A stretch of DNA of 64,000 bases, taken from Maridesulfovibrio zosterae DSM 11974 (GTDB lineage Bacteria > Desulfobacterota > Desulfovibrionia > Desulfovibrionales > Desulfovibrionaceae). The notes under the pieces were generated by a model, which ran no database searches, was not told where the DNA came from, and saw nothing but the letters and a program-made list of their open reading frames with translations. The stretch lies in NCBI RefSeq assembly GCF_000425265.1, contig NZ_KE384342.1, forward strand, positions 210,803 to 274,802. The letters run 5' to 3'. The translations under genes were made by a program, and so were the position numbers. Below, piece after piece: positions 46,339 through 55,315 of this stretch (the stretch's first letter is position 1; each line of letters opens with the position of its first letter).

Positions 46339-47451
46339 TTACAGAACGTTGTCAACGGGGACGTATTCAAGGTCAAAAGCATCTGCTACACCTTTGTAGG
46401 TAACCTTTCCGTTTACCATGTTGAGACCGGTTTTAATTGCATTGCTTTCAACAGCAGCTTTTTTCCAGCCTTTATTTGCAATCTGGAGAGCGTAAGGAAG
46501 AGTTGCATTAGTAAGTGCCATGGTGGAAGTAACAGGTACTGCGCCAGGCATGTTTGCTACGCAGTAGTGAATTACGCCTTCAACTTCGAAAACTGGATCT
46601 TTGTGAGTTGTTGCTTTTGAAGTTTCAAAACAACCACCCTGGTCAATTGCAACGTCAACGATAACAGAGCCGTCTTTCATGGATTTGAGCATTTCACGGG
46701 TAACGAGTTTAGGAGCTTTGGTACCAGCTACAAGCACTGCACCGATAACAACATCAGCTTCCAGAACCAGTTCGCGGAGAAGTGCGGGGCTGCTCATCAT
46801 TGGGAAACAATTTTTAGGCATTACTTCTGAGAGGTAACGGAGTCTGTCGAGGTTCATATCAAGCAGAGAAACTTTTGCGCCGAGTCCGCAAGCCATCAGT
46901 GCTGCGTTGGTTCCTACAACACCACCACCGATAACAACTACGTTTGCAGGTGCTACACCGGTAACGCCGCCCATGAGAAGTCCTCTTCCACCGTAGTAGC
47001 GCTCAAGGTATTTGGCTCCTTCCTGTACTGACATACGGCCGGCAACTTCACTCATAGGGGTGAGGAGAGGAAGATCGCCTGAGGGGCCTTCTACTGTTTC
47101 ATAAGCAATTGCGATGGATTTGTTTTTAATGAATGCACGGGTGAGAGGCTCGTCTGGAGCAAAGTGGAAATATGTGAAAACAATCTGACCTTCACGTACC
47201 ATATCATATTCAGAAGGCTGGGGTTCTTTTACATGCATAACCATTTCACAGTCAGCATAAATCTCAGCGGGGGTTTTAATGATTTTAGCTCCAGCTGCAA
47301 CGTAGTCTTCATCGGAATAACCGCTTCCTACGCCAGCTGAAGTTTCAACCATAAGCTCATGACCATTGGCGCACATTACTTCAACGCCTGTGGGGGTCAT
47401 GGCAACTCTGTTCTCTTCAGATTTGATTTCTTTCAGGATTCCAACTTTCAT
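46339..47451 (-). CDS. ald: alanine dehydrogenase
   Basis: A 370-aa NAD-dependent enzyme converting alanine to pyruvate and ammonium. MKVGILKEIKSEENRVAMTP is the family start; Lys75 in HVKEPQ and His96 in FHFAPDE are the catalytic pair, and VIGGGVVGTNAA near 172 binds NAD. ATG 47451 is chosen over the TTG two codons earlier because AGGAG lies 9 bases ahead and the product then matches the family exactly. A sigma-54-type promoter sits 90 bases upstream and an ACT-domain enhancer-binding protein is encoded next. Confidence 0.95.
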   Translation of the reverse strand: MKVGILKEIKSEENRVAMTPTGVEVMCANGHELMVETSAGVGSGYSDEDYVAAGAKIIKTPAEIYADCEMVMHVKEPQPSEYDMVREGQIVFTYFHFAPDEPLTRAFIKNKSIAIAYETVEGPSGDLPLLTPMSEVAGRMSVQEGAKYLERYYGGRGLLMGGVTGVAPANVVVIGGGVVGTNAALMACGLGAKVSLLDMNLDRLRYLSEVMPKNCFPMMSSPALLRELVLEADVVIGAVLVAGTKAPKLVTREMLKSMKDGSVIVDVAIDQGGCFETSKATTHKDPVFEVEGVIHYCVANMPGAVPVTSTMALTNATLPYALQIANKGWKKAAVESNAIKTGLNMVNGKVTYKGVADAFDLEYVPVDNVL

Positions 47452-47939
47452 TTCCAACTCTCCTAGGTAAAAATGTTATATCCCGTAATCACACCGGGAG
47501 TTTTAAAGTAGAGTCTGAACTCTTGGTTTTTACTCTCTTAGGCAATCCTCATGCCAAGATAGGCCTATGAAAGATTGTGAATTTATTCATTATTTTAAAG
47601 TTAGTTAAATCCAGTCGTTACCTGAAATGGAGATTGAAATTAAAATAACTTTGAAACTGAAAAAGGTGTGTGAAAAAAAGGATAAGAAACATAAAATGGT
47701 GCTATCTAATACCACTTGTAGCTAATAACTTCTTTAAGTATCTGATATTTATGAATTTATTTGATATGGTATGTTTTGGTTCCATAAAGGAGACTTGTTA
47801 CCACCGTGCTTAGCTATATTATGAAATAGAAAATACCTATATGTTTTGCCATATATTATTGATAATATCTTTTTAAGACGTGACAGAACCGGAGGGGAAG
47901 GCAGTTCAAGTTTAGAATAAAGATGGAGGCTGTATTGTA
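47452..47939 (-). promoter_or_regulatory. control region between the sigma-54 activator gene and ald
   Basis: 488 bases without a gene. Besides the sigma-54 promoter at 47541-47557 it contains two dyads that could be activator sites: TGGT-N10-ACCA (47697-47714) and TATGG-N12-CCATA (about 47766-47787), 140-230 bases upstream of the promoter, a usual distance for enhancer sites. Confidence 0.45.
47541..47557 (-). promoter_or_regulatory. sigma-54 promoter of the ald operon
   Basis: On the minus strand TTGGCATGAGGATTGCC matches the sigma-54 consensus TTGGCACG-N4-TTGC with one mismatch and correct GG-N10-GC spacing. It gives a leader of about 75 nt for ald. Confidence 0.8.
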
Positions 47940-49562
47940 TTACATCTCAACGAGAGGAGATTCCCACATAATATCTTTAGCAGGGATGTGCAGTTCATAC
48001 TTTTGTATTTTTTTAAGAAGGGCAGTGTGAGATAAGCCTAATTTCTTGGCGGCCTTACGGATGCTTGAAGTGGAATTAAGAGCTTCCAGCAGCAGTTTTG
48101 CTTCGTAGATGCCAACCATTTCTTTTAAAATCTTTCTACCAGCGGAGAGTTCGGGCAAGCGGCACTGATTACTACATGAGTGAGGTTTTGTATTGAGGTG
48201 TATATTATCAGCAGTAATTTCACTGGATTCATTGAGAATTGATGCCCGTTCAATAACATTCTGAAGCTCTCTTACATTTCCGGGCCAATTATAATTATGG
48301 AGTTTGTTCAGAGCTTCAATGCTGATGGTTTGATCTTCTTTTTGTAATTTGTAGTTGAATTGCTTGAGAAACTTGCCGACTAAAAGAGGAATGTCGGACA
48401 TTCGTTCGCGTAATGGAGGTATCTGTATTGTCAGCACATTTATTCTGTAAAATAAGTCTTCTCTGAAATCGCCTGAACCAACCATCTTACTGAGGTTTTT
48501 GTTAGTTGCTGTAATTACCCGTGCGTTGACAGGAATTTCTTCAACACCACCTATTCTGCGTACGAATCCATCTTGGAGTACTCGCAGAATTTTTGCTTGA
48601 GGTGCGGGGGGCATGTCACCGATTTCATCCAGAAAAATGGTCCCATTTCCGGCGGCTTCAAAGAGTCCCGGTTTTCCTTTCTTTTTTGCTCCTGTAAAGG
48701 CTCCGTCTACATATCCGAATAATTCACTTTCGATAAGAGCTTCCGGCAGTGCTGCACAGTTGATCGGAATAAATGGTCCTTTTTTGCCACTTTCAAAATG
48801 AATGGCTCGGGCAAAGAGTTCTTTTCCTGTTCCACTTTCGCCGGTAATTGATACAGTTGTGTCGAGGTCTGCAACTTTTTTTGCAAAGCTGATAAGGTTT
48901 TTGATGGCTTTGCTTTCACCTATAAAATCAGCAAAATTAATTTCAATGGGATCCATCACAGCATCAACCATTGCTTTTATTTCTTTGAGGTCTTTTATAA
49001 GTAATACAGCTCCCACAAATCTTCCTTGGGAGTCATGAATAGGAGACGCAGAACCATAGAACTCAACTCTTCCGGTTCTAGTAACTGCTGATTTTCTTCT
49101 GCTGACAGGGATTTTTTTTTCTACACATTCAAGCAACAAATTATCTTCAGGACTTAATTCACTTACATGTGTGTTCACTATGCTTTCGTATGGCAGGTCC
49201 CAAATTCTACATGCTACACTGTTAGCGGTGTTTATGATGCCTTTAGAATCTACTGAAAGTATTCCTTCACTTATTCCGTCGAAAAGTGTGCGGTACCATC
49301 TTTCCCTTTTTTCTTGCGGTAATGTATTCAGTGGAGATTGTGATTCAATATTGGGCAGGGTTGCAAAGAGTTTGAGTATTCTATCGGGATCTAATTGATT
49401 GTTTCTATCTTCTATTTCAACTGAAATTTCAGCAAAACCTTCTTTTTGTTCAACTTCCATACAAATGATGTTCAGCTTTTGCTTTAACATAAGTTGGGTA
49501 ATATCGAACACAATTCCTATTCTGTCTTTAAAAATAAGTTTAAATTTTTTGCTTGAACTCAT
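47940..49562 (-). CDS. sigma-54-dependent activator with ACT and PAS domains (TyrR-like layout)
   Basis: A 540-aa enhancer-binding protein. An ACT-type domain occupies residues 1-70 (KLIFKDRIGIVFDITQLMLKQKLNI), a PAS domain about 88-195, the AAA+ domain about 210-440 with Walker A GESGTGKE near 240 and the sigma-54 contact loop GAFTGA near 287, and a Fis-like helix-turn-helix at the C-terminus (IRKAAKKLGLSHTALLKKIQKY). The layout is that of TyrR/PhhR, but with the functional GAFTGA that E. coli TyrR lacks. Located next to a sigma-54-driven ald operon on the same strand, it is very likely the activator, sensing an amino acid through ACT. Confidence 0.9.
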   Translation of the reverse strand: MSSSKKFKLIFKDRIGIVFDITQLMLKQKLNIICMEVEQKEGFAEISVEIEDRNNQLDPDRILKLFATLPNIESQSPLNTLPQEKRERWYRTLFDGISEGILSVDSKGIINTANSVACRIWDLPYESIVNTHVSELSPEDNLLLECVEKKIPVSRRKSAVTRTGRVEFYGSASPIHDSQGRFVGAVLLIKDLKEIKAMVDAVMDPIEINFADFIGESKAIKNLISFAKKVADLDTTVSITGESGTGKELFARAIHFESGKKGPFIPINCAALPEALIESELFGYVDGAFTGAKKKGKPGLFEAAGNGTIFLDEIGDMPPAPQAKILRVLQDGFVRRIGGVEEIPVNARVITATNKNLSKMVGSGDFREDLFYRINVLTIQIPPLRERMSDIPLLVGKFLKQFNYKLQKEDQTISIEALNKLHNYNWPGNVRELQNVIERASILNESSEITADNIHLNTKPHSCSNQCRLPELSAGRKILKEMVGIYEAKLLLEALNSTSSIRKAAKKLGLSHTALLKKIQKYELHIPAKDIMWESPLVEM

Positions 49563-50496
49563 ACCGATCCCCTCCTTTTATGTGGAGTAGTTTTCCGGAT
49601 TATAAATATTAAAGCTGTTAAAAATAGGATTAGAAAGTATGTTGTATCTGTTTTTTATTTGTAAGGTGTTACTTTTTATGGATAATTGTAAGGATAAGAA
49701 TGAAATAATTAGTTCCGAGTAATAATCAAATTAGAGTTGATGCTTATTCCCGCAACATAAAAAATATCACAAAGAATACATTCTGAAATTTGTTTTTCTT
49801 GATTGGTAAATAAAACTAAATAAATAAGTGTGTTGAGCATTATTAATGCTCGTTTTTTTCGTAAAGAGAAAAAAACATGTTTATGTAATAAAAGCAAGTG
49901 CGAAAAATCGTATTATTTTATAACGCATGATTATATGAGCTTAACTTATTTAAAATAAACAACTTTTGGATATATTTTTTACCTAAGAGAACTTAAGTTC
50001 TTATAAATCTCAGGGTTGATTTCGTAGCTGTGTCAACATGTACATCATTTTTCAATGATTACGATTTATATAGAAGTTGTAAAGAGTCATAATCTTATCC
50101 CGTCTGATGTTGCATATCATTTAAGTAGTCACATAAATGTCCTCTTTAATCTTTAAGTACAGTTAGGTTATTTCAGGCTTATTATTTAGATGTTAAAGAT
50201 CTTAATTCGTTACTGTGTATCGTTTACATTGAGTATTTTTATTACTTATAAGATTACAGTTGATTGTTTGTAACTATCTGAAAACTAATATTTTATTATA
50301 AAAAATAAAGGTAAGTATTAGAGTTATAAGGTTAAAACTGAAAAGTTATGATTTATTTTATTTTGAGACTAAACATGCGCCAAAAACTGTGCTAAGGGGT
50401 AGATATCTAGGAGTCTGTTTTGTGTTCGCAGCTAAGATAAATATGGACTTTATTGTCCACAACACTGTCTTTCAATTAAACGAGGGGAAGGTGCAT
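49563..50496. other. long AT-rich intergenic region
   Basis: About 930 bases between the activator gene and the DUF4301 gene. The only clear element is a plus-strand terminator at 49835-49859. Open frames here are short and low in coding character. The promoter of the DUF4301 gene should lie in the right half, but no strong consensus boxes stand out. Confidence 0.5.
49835..49859 (+). terminator. orphan plus-strand terminator
   Basis: GAGCATT and AATGCTC form a tight hairpin followed by G and seven T residues. There is no plus-strand gene upstream before 43887, so it may end a small RNA. Confidence 0.75.
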
Positions 50497-52053
50497 ATGA
50501 CTACTGAAAACGAACTTCGCAAGATTGAGAACGATTTAATTGATATTATTGATAGCACTATTTCCGTTACTGATTTGTCAGCTCAGGTTGAGCGGTTTAA
50601 GACTGGATTTCCAGCTACGCACCTTGATCGGGCATGTATTATTGGAGATGGGATTTATCGTATCAAATCTAAAGAGCGTGACGAACTCTTAGGCATTTTT
50701 GAAGAAGCAGCGTCTCAAGGACGATTTTCAAAGTTTGTCCCTGCTTCAGGTGCTGCAACAAGAATGTTTAAGCATCTTATTTCTAAGTTGAATGTTGAAA
50801 AAGATGGAGGTGAACTTGAAGCGAATGATTCGCTGCTTGTAGATGACTTCATGGAGTGTCTGCCTATGATGCCTTTCTACGGTTCACTAAAGAAAGTCAT
50901 GGCTGAAAATGGGTATGACCTTGAAAAATGCTTCGATAATGCTGAATATTCGACTATTTTGGAATATCTGCTGACTGATAAGGGACTTAGATTTGTTGAG
51001 ATGCCTAAGGGGCTGATACCATTTCACAGCTATGATGATAGTTATAGGACTTCTTTTGAAGAACATTTGGCCGAATCTCTTGAATATATAAAATGCCGCA
51101 AGAACAAAGTTAAAATTCATTTTACTGTTTCTCCGGACCACAAAGAAGCTATCAGTACTCATATTAATGAAAGTATAGCAAAATTTAGTGGTAAAAAATT
51201 CGACATAACTTTTTCAGAGCAATCTAAGAAGACCGATACTGTTGCTGTCGATATGGATAATGAAATTTTTCGTACTTTTGATAATAAGATATTGTTTCGT
51301 CCTGCCGGACATGGTGCTTTGCTTGGGAATTTACAGCGGATGGGCGGTGATCTGGTTTATTTAAAGAATGTTGATAACGTTGTTCCTGACAGTAAGAAAG
51401 GGCCGACTATTGAGTATAAAAAACTTCTGGGTGGTTTACTTGTTCAATTGCAGGATCAAATTTTTGAATGCATAAATATGCTTGAAAATCACAATTGCAG
51501 TGAATTTGAGGTCGCTGTGGTATCCCTTTTTGCTGTATCCCGGTTAAATCTTCATCTGCCAATTAATTTTACCCAACTCAGCATACAAGAGCGTGTTGAT
51601 TTTCTTTTGAAACATATATCCAGACCAGTTCGCGTATGTGGGATGGTAAAGAATCAAGGTGAACCCGGTGGCGGTCCCTTCTGGGTCAAGGGAAGTGACG
51701 GCTTTGCGTCACCGCAGATTGTCGAGAAGAGTCAGGTCGATATGACTGATTCAGATCAGGAGGAAATTTTAAAAACAGCAACTCATTTTAATCCTGTGGA
51801 TCTTGTATGTGGCGTGCGTAATTATAAAGGGGAAAGATTTAACCTTATGAAATTTATGGATCCTGAAACTGGATTTATTTCCACTAAATCCAAAGACGGG
51901 CGTATGCTGAAAGCTATGGAATTACCCGGACTCTGGAATGGTTCGATGGCGAAGTGGATTACTGTTTTCGTGGAAGTACCTTTGAGTACTTTCTCACCTG
52001 TGAAAACAGTTAATGACTTGCTAAAAAGAGAACATCAAGAATCTGTTTGTTAG
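50497..52053 (+). CDS. DUF4301 family protein
   Basis: A 518-aa cytoplasmic protein. RFSKFVPASGAATRMFKHLI near residue 82 is the signature stretch of DUF4301, a family of unknown function best known from Bacteroidetes; the GxAxRMxK-like motif recalls sugar-nucleotidyltransferase loops, and FRPAGHGALLGNLQRMGGDLVYLKNVDNVVPD near 268 also has that flavour. The frame is open to 50389, but ATG 50497 follows GAGGGGAAGG and removes 36 unconvincing residues. No neighbours on its transcript. Function is not known. Confidence 0.75.
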   Translation: MTTENELRKIENDLIDIIDSTISVTDLSAQVERFKTGFPATHLDRACIIGDGIYRIKSKERDELLGIFEEAASQGRFSKFVPASGAATRMFKHLISKLNVEKDGGELEANDSLLVDDFMECLPMMPFYGSLKKVMAENGYDLEKCFDNAEYSTILEYLLTDKGLRFVEMPKGLIPFHSYDDSYRTSFEEHLAESLEYIKCRKNKVKIHFTVSPDHKEAISTHINESIAKFSGKKFDITFSEQSKKTDTVAVDMDNEIFRTFDNKILFRPAGHGALLGNLQRMGGDLVYLKNVDNVVPDSKKGPTIEYKKLLGGLLVQLQDQIFECINMLENHNCSEFEVAVVSLFAVSRLNLHLPINFTQLSIQERVDFLLKHISRPVRVCGMVKNQGEPGGGPFWVKGSDGFASPQIVEKSQVDMTDSDQEEILKTATHFNPVDLVCGVRNYKGERFNLMKFMDPETGFISTKSKDGRMLKAMELPGLWNGSMAKWITVFVEVPLSTFSPVKTVNDLLKREHQESVC

Positions 52054-52095
52054 TTATTGCGATTCCTTCTTTCGCAAAGTGCTGTTGCTTTAAGA

Positions 52096-52150
52096 GAGGG
52101 CTGAAATTTAATGTCTGAAAACATTGAATTTCGGCCCTTTAATTTTAACA
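52096..52150. terminator. bidirectional terminator between convergent genes
   Basis: GGGC-GAAATT pairs with AATTTC-GCCC around a loop containing AATGT/ACATT, followed by T-rich sequence, between the DUF4301 and GGDEF-EAL genes. Confidence 0.75.
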
Positions 52151-52155
52151 AATAT

Positions 52156-55020
52156 TTATTCCCAGTTAATTAAAAAGGGTATCAGTTCGTTGATGGGCAT
52201 TGGTTTAGCATACAGATAGCCTTGTATTCTGTAGCAGCCTAATTTTTTAAGTATCTCTGCTTGTTCCTTGGTCTCAACACCTTCTGCCACAACTTTAAGC
52301 TTGAGGTTCTTACTCATATCAATGATGGTTTGAACGATACTTTCATCCTCACCGTGATCAGCCATGTCAGTTATAAATGAGCGGTCAATTTTGAGAGTAT
52401 TAATGGGGAATTTTTTCAGATAGGCAAGTGATGAATAACCTGTACCAAAGTCATCAATTGAAAGTGAAAAGCCCATAGCTGAAATTTGATTAAGTGTTGC
52501 AATAGTCTTTTCAGTATTATCCATAAGCATTGACTCAGTTATTTCAAGTTCAATTTTTTTAGAGTGACAACCAGAATTGTCAACAATATTTTTAATATCT
52601 TCTATCAGATCATGATGTTTCAACTGGCGACCTGAGACATTGATTGAAATGATTAAGTTGAGGCCTGTTTTTTCAATAATTTCACGTTGAATTATGCATG
52701 ACTCTTTAAATACAAATTTGCCGATATCAATAATCAGGCCTGTTTCCTCTGCCAGCGGAATAAATTCGGCAGGGGATATTACTTCTCCATTAGGCTGAAC
52801 CCAGCGTATTAAGGCTTCAAGACCGTATACTTTACCTGTTTTTATATTAACTTTAGGTTGATAAAAAACAGCAAATTCATTTTTATTAACAGCTTGTCGG
52901 AGTGCATTTTCAATGTTCAGTCTTCTTTCTATCCGGTCATGCATTTCCTGCTTGAACATGTGGTAGCCGTTCTTGCCTTCTTCCTTAGCCTGATACATAG
53001 CAATATCGGCGTTCTTAATAAGTGTGCCGGGATCTTCGCCATCATCGGGGTAAAGGGTAATCCCAAGACTTGTGCTCACATACAGTTCGTGTCCATTGAC
53101 CTTGTATGGTTTGGAAAATGCTTTAAGCAGTATTTCTGCCTGATTAATTAAATGAAATTCATCTTTTACATCTTCGATCATGATAACAAATTCATCACCG
53201 CCAAGGCGTGATATGATATCCTGATTTCCAAATATCTCAGAAATGCGGTTTGCTGTTATCTGCAGTATTATGTCACCTAAAGCATGGCCGAGTGAATCGT
53301 TAATGGTTTTAAAATTATCTAGATCAAGATAGAAAAGAGATAGCTTGGTATTTTGGCGTCTTGCTCTTGATATTGCCATTGCAATTCGGTCAATAAGCAA
53401 TACTCTGTTTGGAAGACCAGTTAATGCATCGTGATGGGACTGATATTTAATTTGTTTTTCTTTGCTTTTCATTTCAGTGATATCATGAAAAACCGCAACG
53501 TAGTGTGTTGTTTCATTGGAAGAATCATGAATTGCACTGATACTTAACAGTTCTGGGAAAGATTCACCGTTTTTTCGTCTGTTCCAGATTTCACCTACCC
53601 AGTGGCCTGTTTCAACTATTTCTTCCCACATGGTCTTGTAAAAATCTTTGCCATGTTTATTTGATTTTAGAATATTTGGATTTTTACCGATTACCTCATC
53701 AACATCATACCCTGTAATTGTTGTGAATGCTGGATTAGCCTTGATTATATTACCGTTAAAATCGGTAATAGTGATTCCTTCCATTGCGTTATTAAAGACT
53801 TCTTCAAAAAGTTTGCGTTGGTATTCAGATTCTTGTCGGGTAGCGACTTCTGTACTGAGGTTACATTGTATCCCTTGAAAATCATCCATAAATTTATTGA
53901 ACTTGCGTGAAAGGACACCTATTTCGTCTGGTGAATTGTTTTTCGAACGGGTGGTCCAATTCCCTTTTGCTGCATCAGAAAAAAGCGCAACAAGCTTATT
54001 AATTGGAATAGTTATACTGTTTCCAATTAGTGCACTTAAAGGAAGTGCAAGAACTAAAGATATGAAAATTGAAAAAATAATAAAATATATTATTTGCTTG
54101 AGGGGATAATATATCTCATCTGTATACATTGAGGACGCAACAATCCAGTCCATTTCTGGGAGGTACTTAAAGATTGCAATTTTTTCGCGGTTTTTTTTGC
54201 TGTTTTGGTCAACCAAGTTATACTTAATCTTGCCATTTTTCTTTTGATAGATGTCAGATAGAACCTGATAGCCAAGTATATCGTAGAATTCTTTCATAGT
54301 ACCTGATATCCATGGGTGAACTATGACTTCTTCATCTTTACCTATTATGAACACGTAGCCTGATTTTCCGAGTCTTACGGCTTTTATTTTTTCGCGAAAA
54401 TCTTCAGCATTTACAAGGGAAACAAAATCATTACGGTATGCTGATGCTGAAATGATCCAATCCCACGGTTTAAAATAAGCCATGAACAGGGCTTTTGCTT
54501 TTTTATCTCCTTCATTTGGGTTTGCCCAATCGTATTCAATATAGCCAGTTTTAAGAGCTAGCTGCTTTTGTATAAAATCGAAATTATCTACATTAATTCC
54601 GACCAGTTTACTGTTAGGATGTACGGCAATACTGCCATTACTGTGTAGGCAGTAGTTGTATCCTTTTTTACCTATTTTTTGATTTAAAATCAGTTTCTCA
54701 GCTTTGTTTTTAGCTTCGGCTTCAGTTAATTCACCAGATTTATATTCTTCATAGATCGTTTGAATATTTTGAAGATTCGTTTCAGATACAGCTCGTAAAT
54801 GGTTGCGGACCGAAACATTAATTGCGGCTTGAACCATATCTGCAACAGTACTGGTTGTATTGATCAGTTCATTTTCAATGTTGTTTTGAACGATATTTTT
54901 AACAAGCGGATATATTGTGCCTGCACATAAGATAATTGCAAAAATTGTAATTGCCGAAAATGAAAGGGTGAGCCTTGAGCGTATTTTCAGACGTGTCATA
55001 ATTATTGATAGTTTCATCAT
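52156..55020 (-). CDS. Cache-HAMP-PAS-GGDEF-EAL cyclic-di-GMP protein
   Basis: A 954-aa inner-membrane signalling protein. TM1 lies near residues 18-40; a periplasmic double Cache region spans 45-315 (KIGKKGYNYCLHSNGSIAVHP; KSGYVFIIGKDEEVIVHPW); TM2 near 320-342; HAMP to 395; PAS about 405-525; GGDEF with intact GGDEF motif near 606 (SRLGGDEFVIMIED); EAL with intact EAL near 734 (YGLEALIRW) and DDFGTGYSSL later. Both output motifs look competent, so it may make or degrade cyclic-di-GMP. It is divergent from the ercA-like gene. The exact start (first or later Met) is uncertain. Confidence 0.93.
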   Translation of the reverse strand: MMKLSIIMTRLKIRSRLTLSFSAITIFAIILCAGTIYPLVKNIVQNNIENELINTTSTVADMVQAAINVSVRNHLRAVSETNLQNIQTIYEEYKSGELTEAEAKNKAEKLILNQKIGKKGYNYCLHSNGSIAVHPNSKLVGINVDNFDFIQKQLALKTGYIEYDWANPNEGDKKAKALFMAYFKPWDWIISASAYRNDFVSLVNAEDFREKIKAVRLGKSGYVFIIGKDEEVIVHPWISGTMKEFYDILGYQVLSDIYQKKNGKIKYNLVDQNSKKNREKIAIFKYLPEMDWIVASSMYTDEIYYPLKQIIYFIIFSIFISLVLALPLSALIGNSITIPINKLVALFSDAAKGNWTTRSKNNSPDEIGVLSRKFNKFMDDFQGIQCNLSTEVATRQESEYQRKLFEEVFNNAMEGITITDFNGNIIKANPAFTTITGYDVDEVIGKNPNILKSNKHGKDFYKTMWEEIVETGHWVGEIWNRRKNGESFPELLSISAIHDSSNETTHYVAVFHDITEMKSKEKQIKYQSHHDALTGLPNRVLLIDRIAMAISRARRQNTKLSLFYLDLDNFKTINDSLGHALGDIILQITANRISEIFGNQDIISRLGGDEFVIMIEDVKDEFHLINQAEILLKAFSKPYKVNGHELYVSTSLGITLYPDDGEDPGTLIKNADIAMYQAKEEGKNGYHMFKQEMHDRIERRLNIENALRQAVNKNEFAVFYQPKVNIKTGKVYGLEALIRWVQPNGEVISPAEFIPLAEETGLIIDIGKFVFKESCIIQREIIEKTGLNLIISINVSGRQLKHHDLIEDIKNIVDNSGCHSKKIELEITESMLMDNTEKTIATLNQISAMGFSLSIDDFGTGYSSLAYLKKFPINTLKIDRSFITDMADHGEDESIVQTIIDMSKNLKLKVVAEGVETKEQAEILKKLGCYRIQGYLYAKPMPINELIPFLINWE

Positions 55021-55259
55021 ATTCGTATTGGCAGGTTACCGGTTTATAGTTTCAATACGTAATATTAACTTTATCTAATATTATTTGATCATGGTATTAT
55101 ATTAATATCATAGATAGCAATAGTTCCTAGTATTAATTCATTAATCTAAAATTATAACGTGAAAGTGGCGTTTAATATTTGTATGAAAATTTCAGATATT
55201 GTAGCGTGTTATTTGCTTTATTAAATAAAAAGGTGTTATCTGTTAAAAAAATGTTAGCT

Positions 55260-55298
55260 TAACCTTATATATCGATGAATAAAGGTTATTACCTTTTT
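55260..55298 (+). promoter_or_regulatory. alternative hairpins in the ercA leader
   Basis: AACCTT (about 55260-55266) can pair with AAAGGTT (55281-55287), or AAAGGT (55281-55286) with ACCTTT (55291-55296) followed by TT. The two pairings exclude each other and end 8 bases before the GGAGGG ribosome binding site. Confidence 0.4.
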
Positions 55299-55315
55299 AT
55301 CTGTGGAGGGAGGCT

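Noticed and set aside
49709..49897. Minus-strand frame of 62 codons in the AT-rich gap
   Set aside because: It runs across the strong plus-strand terminator and has no supporting signals.
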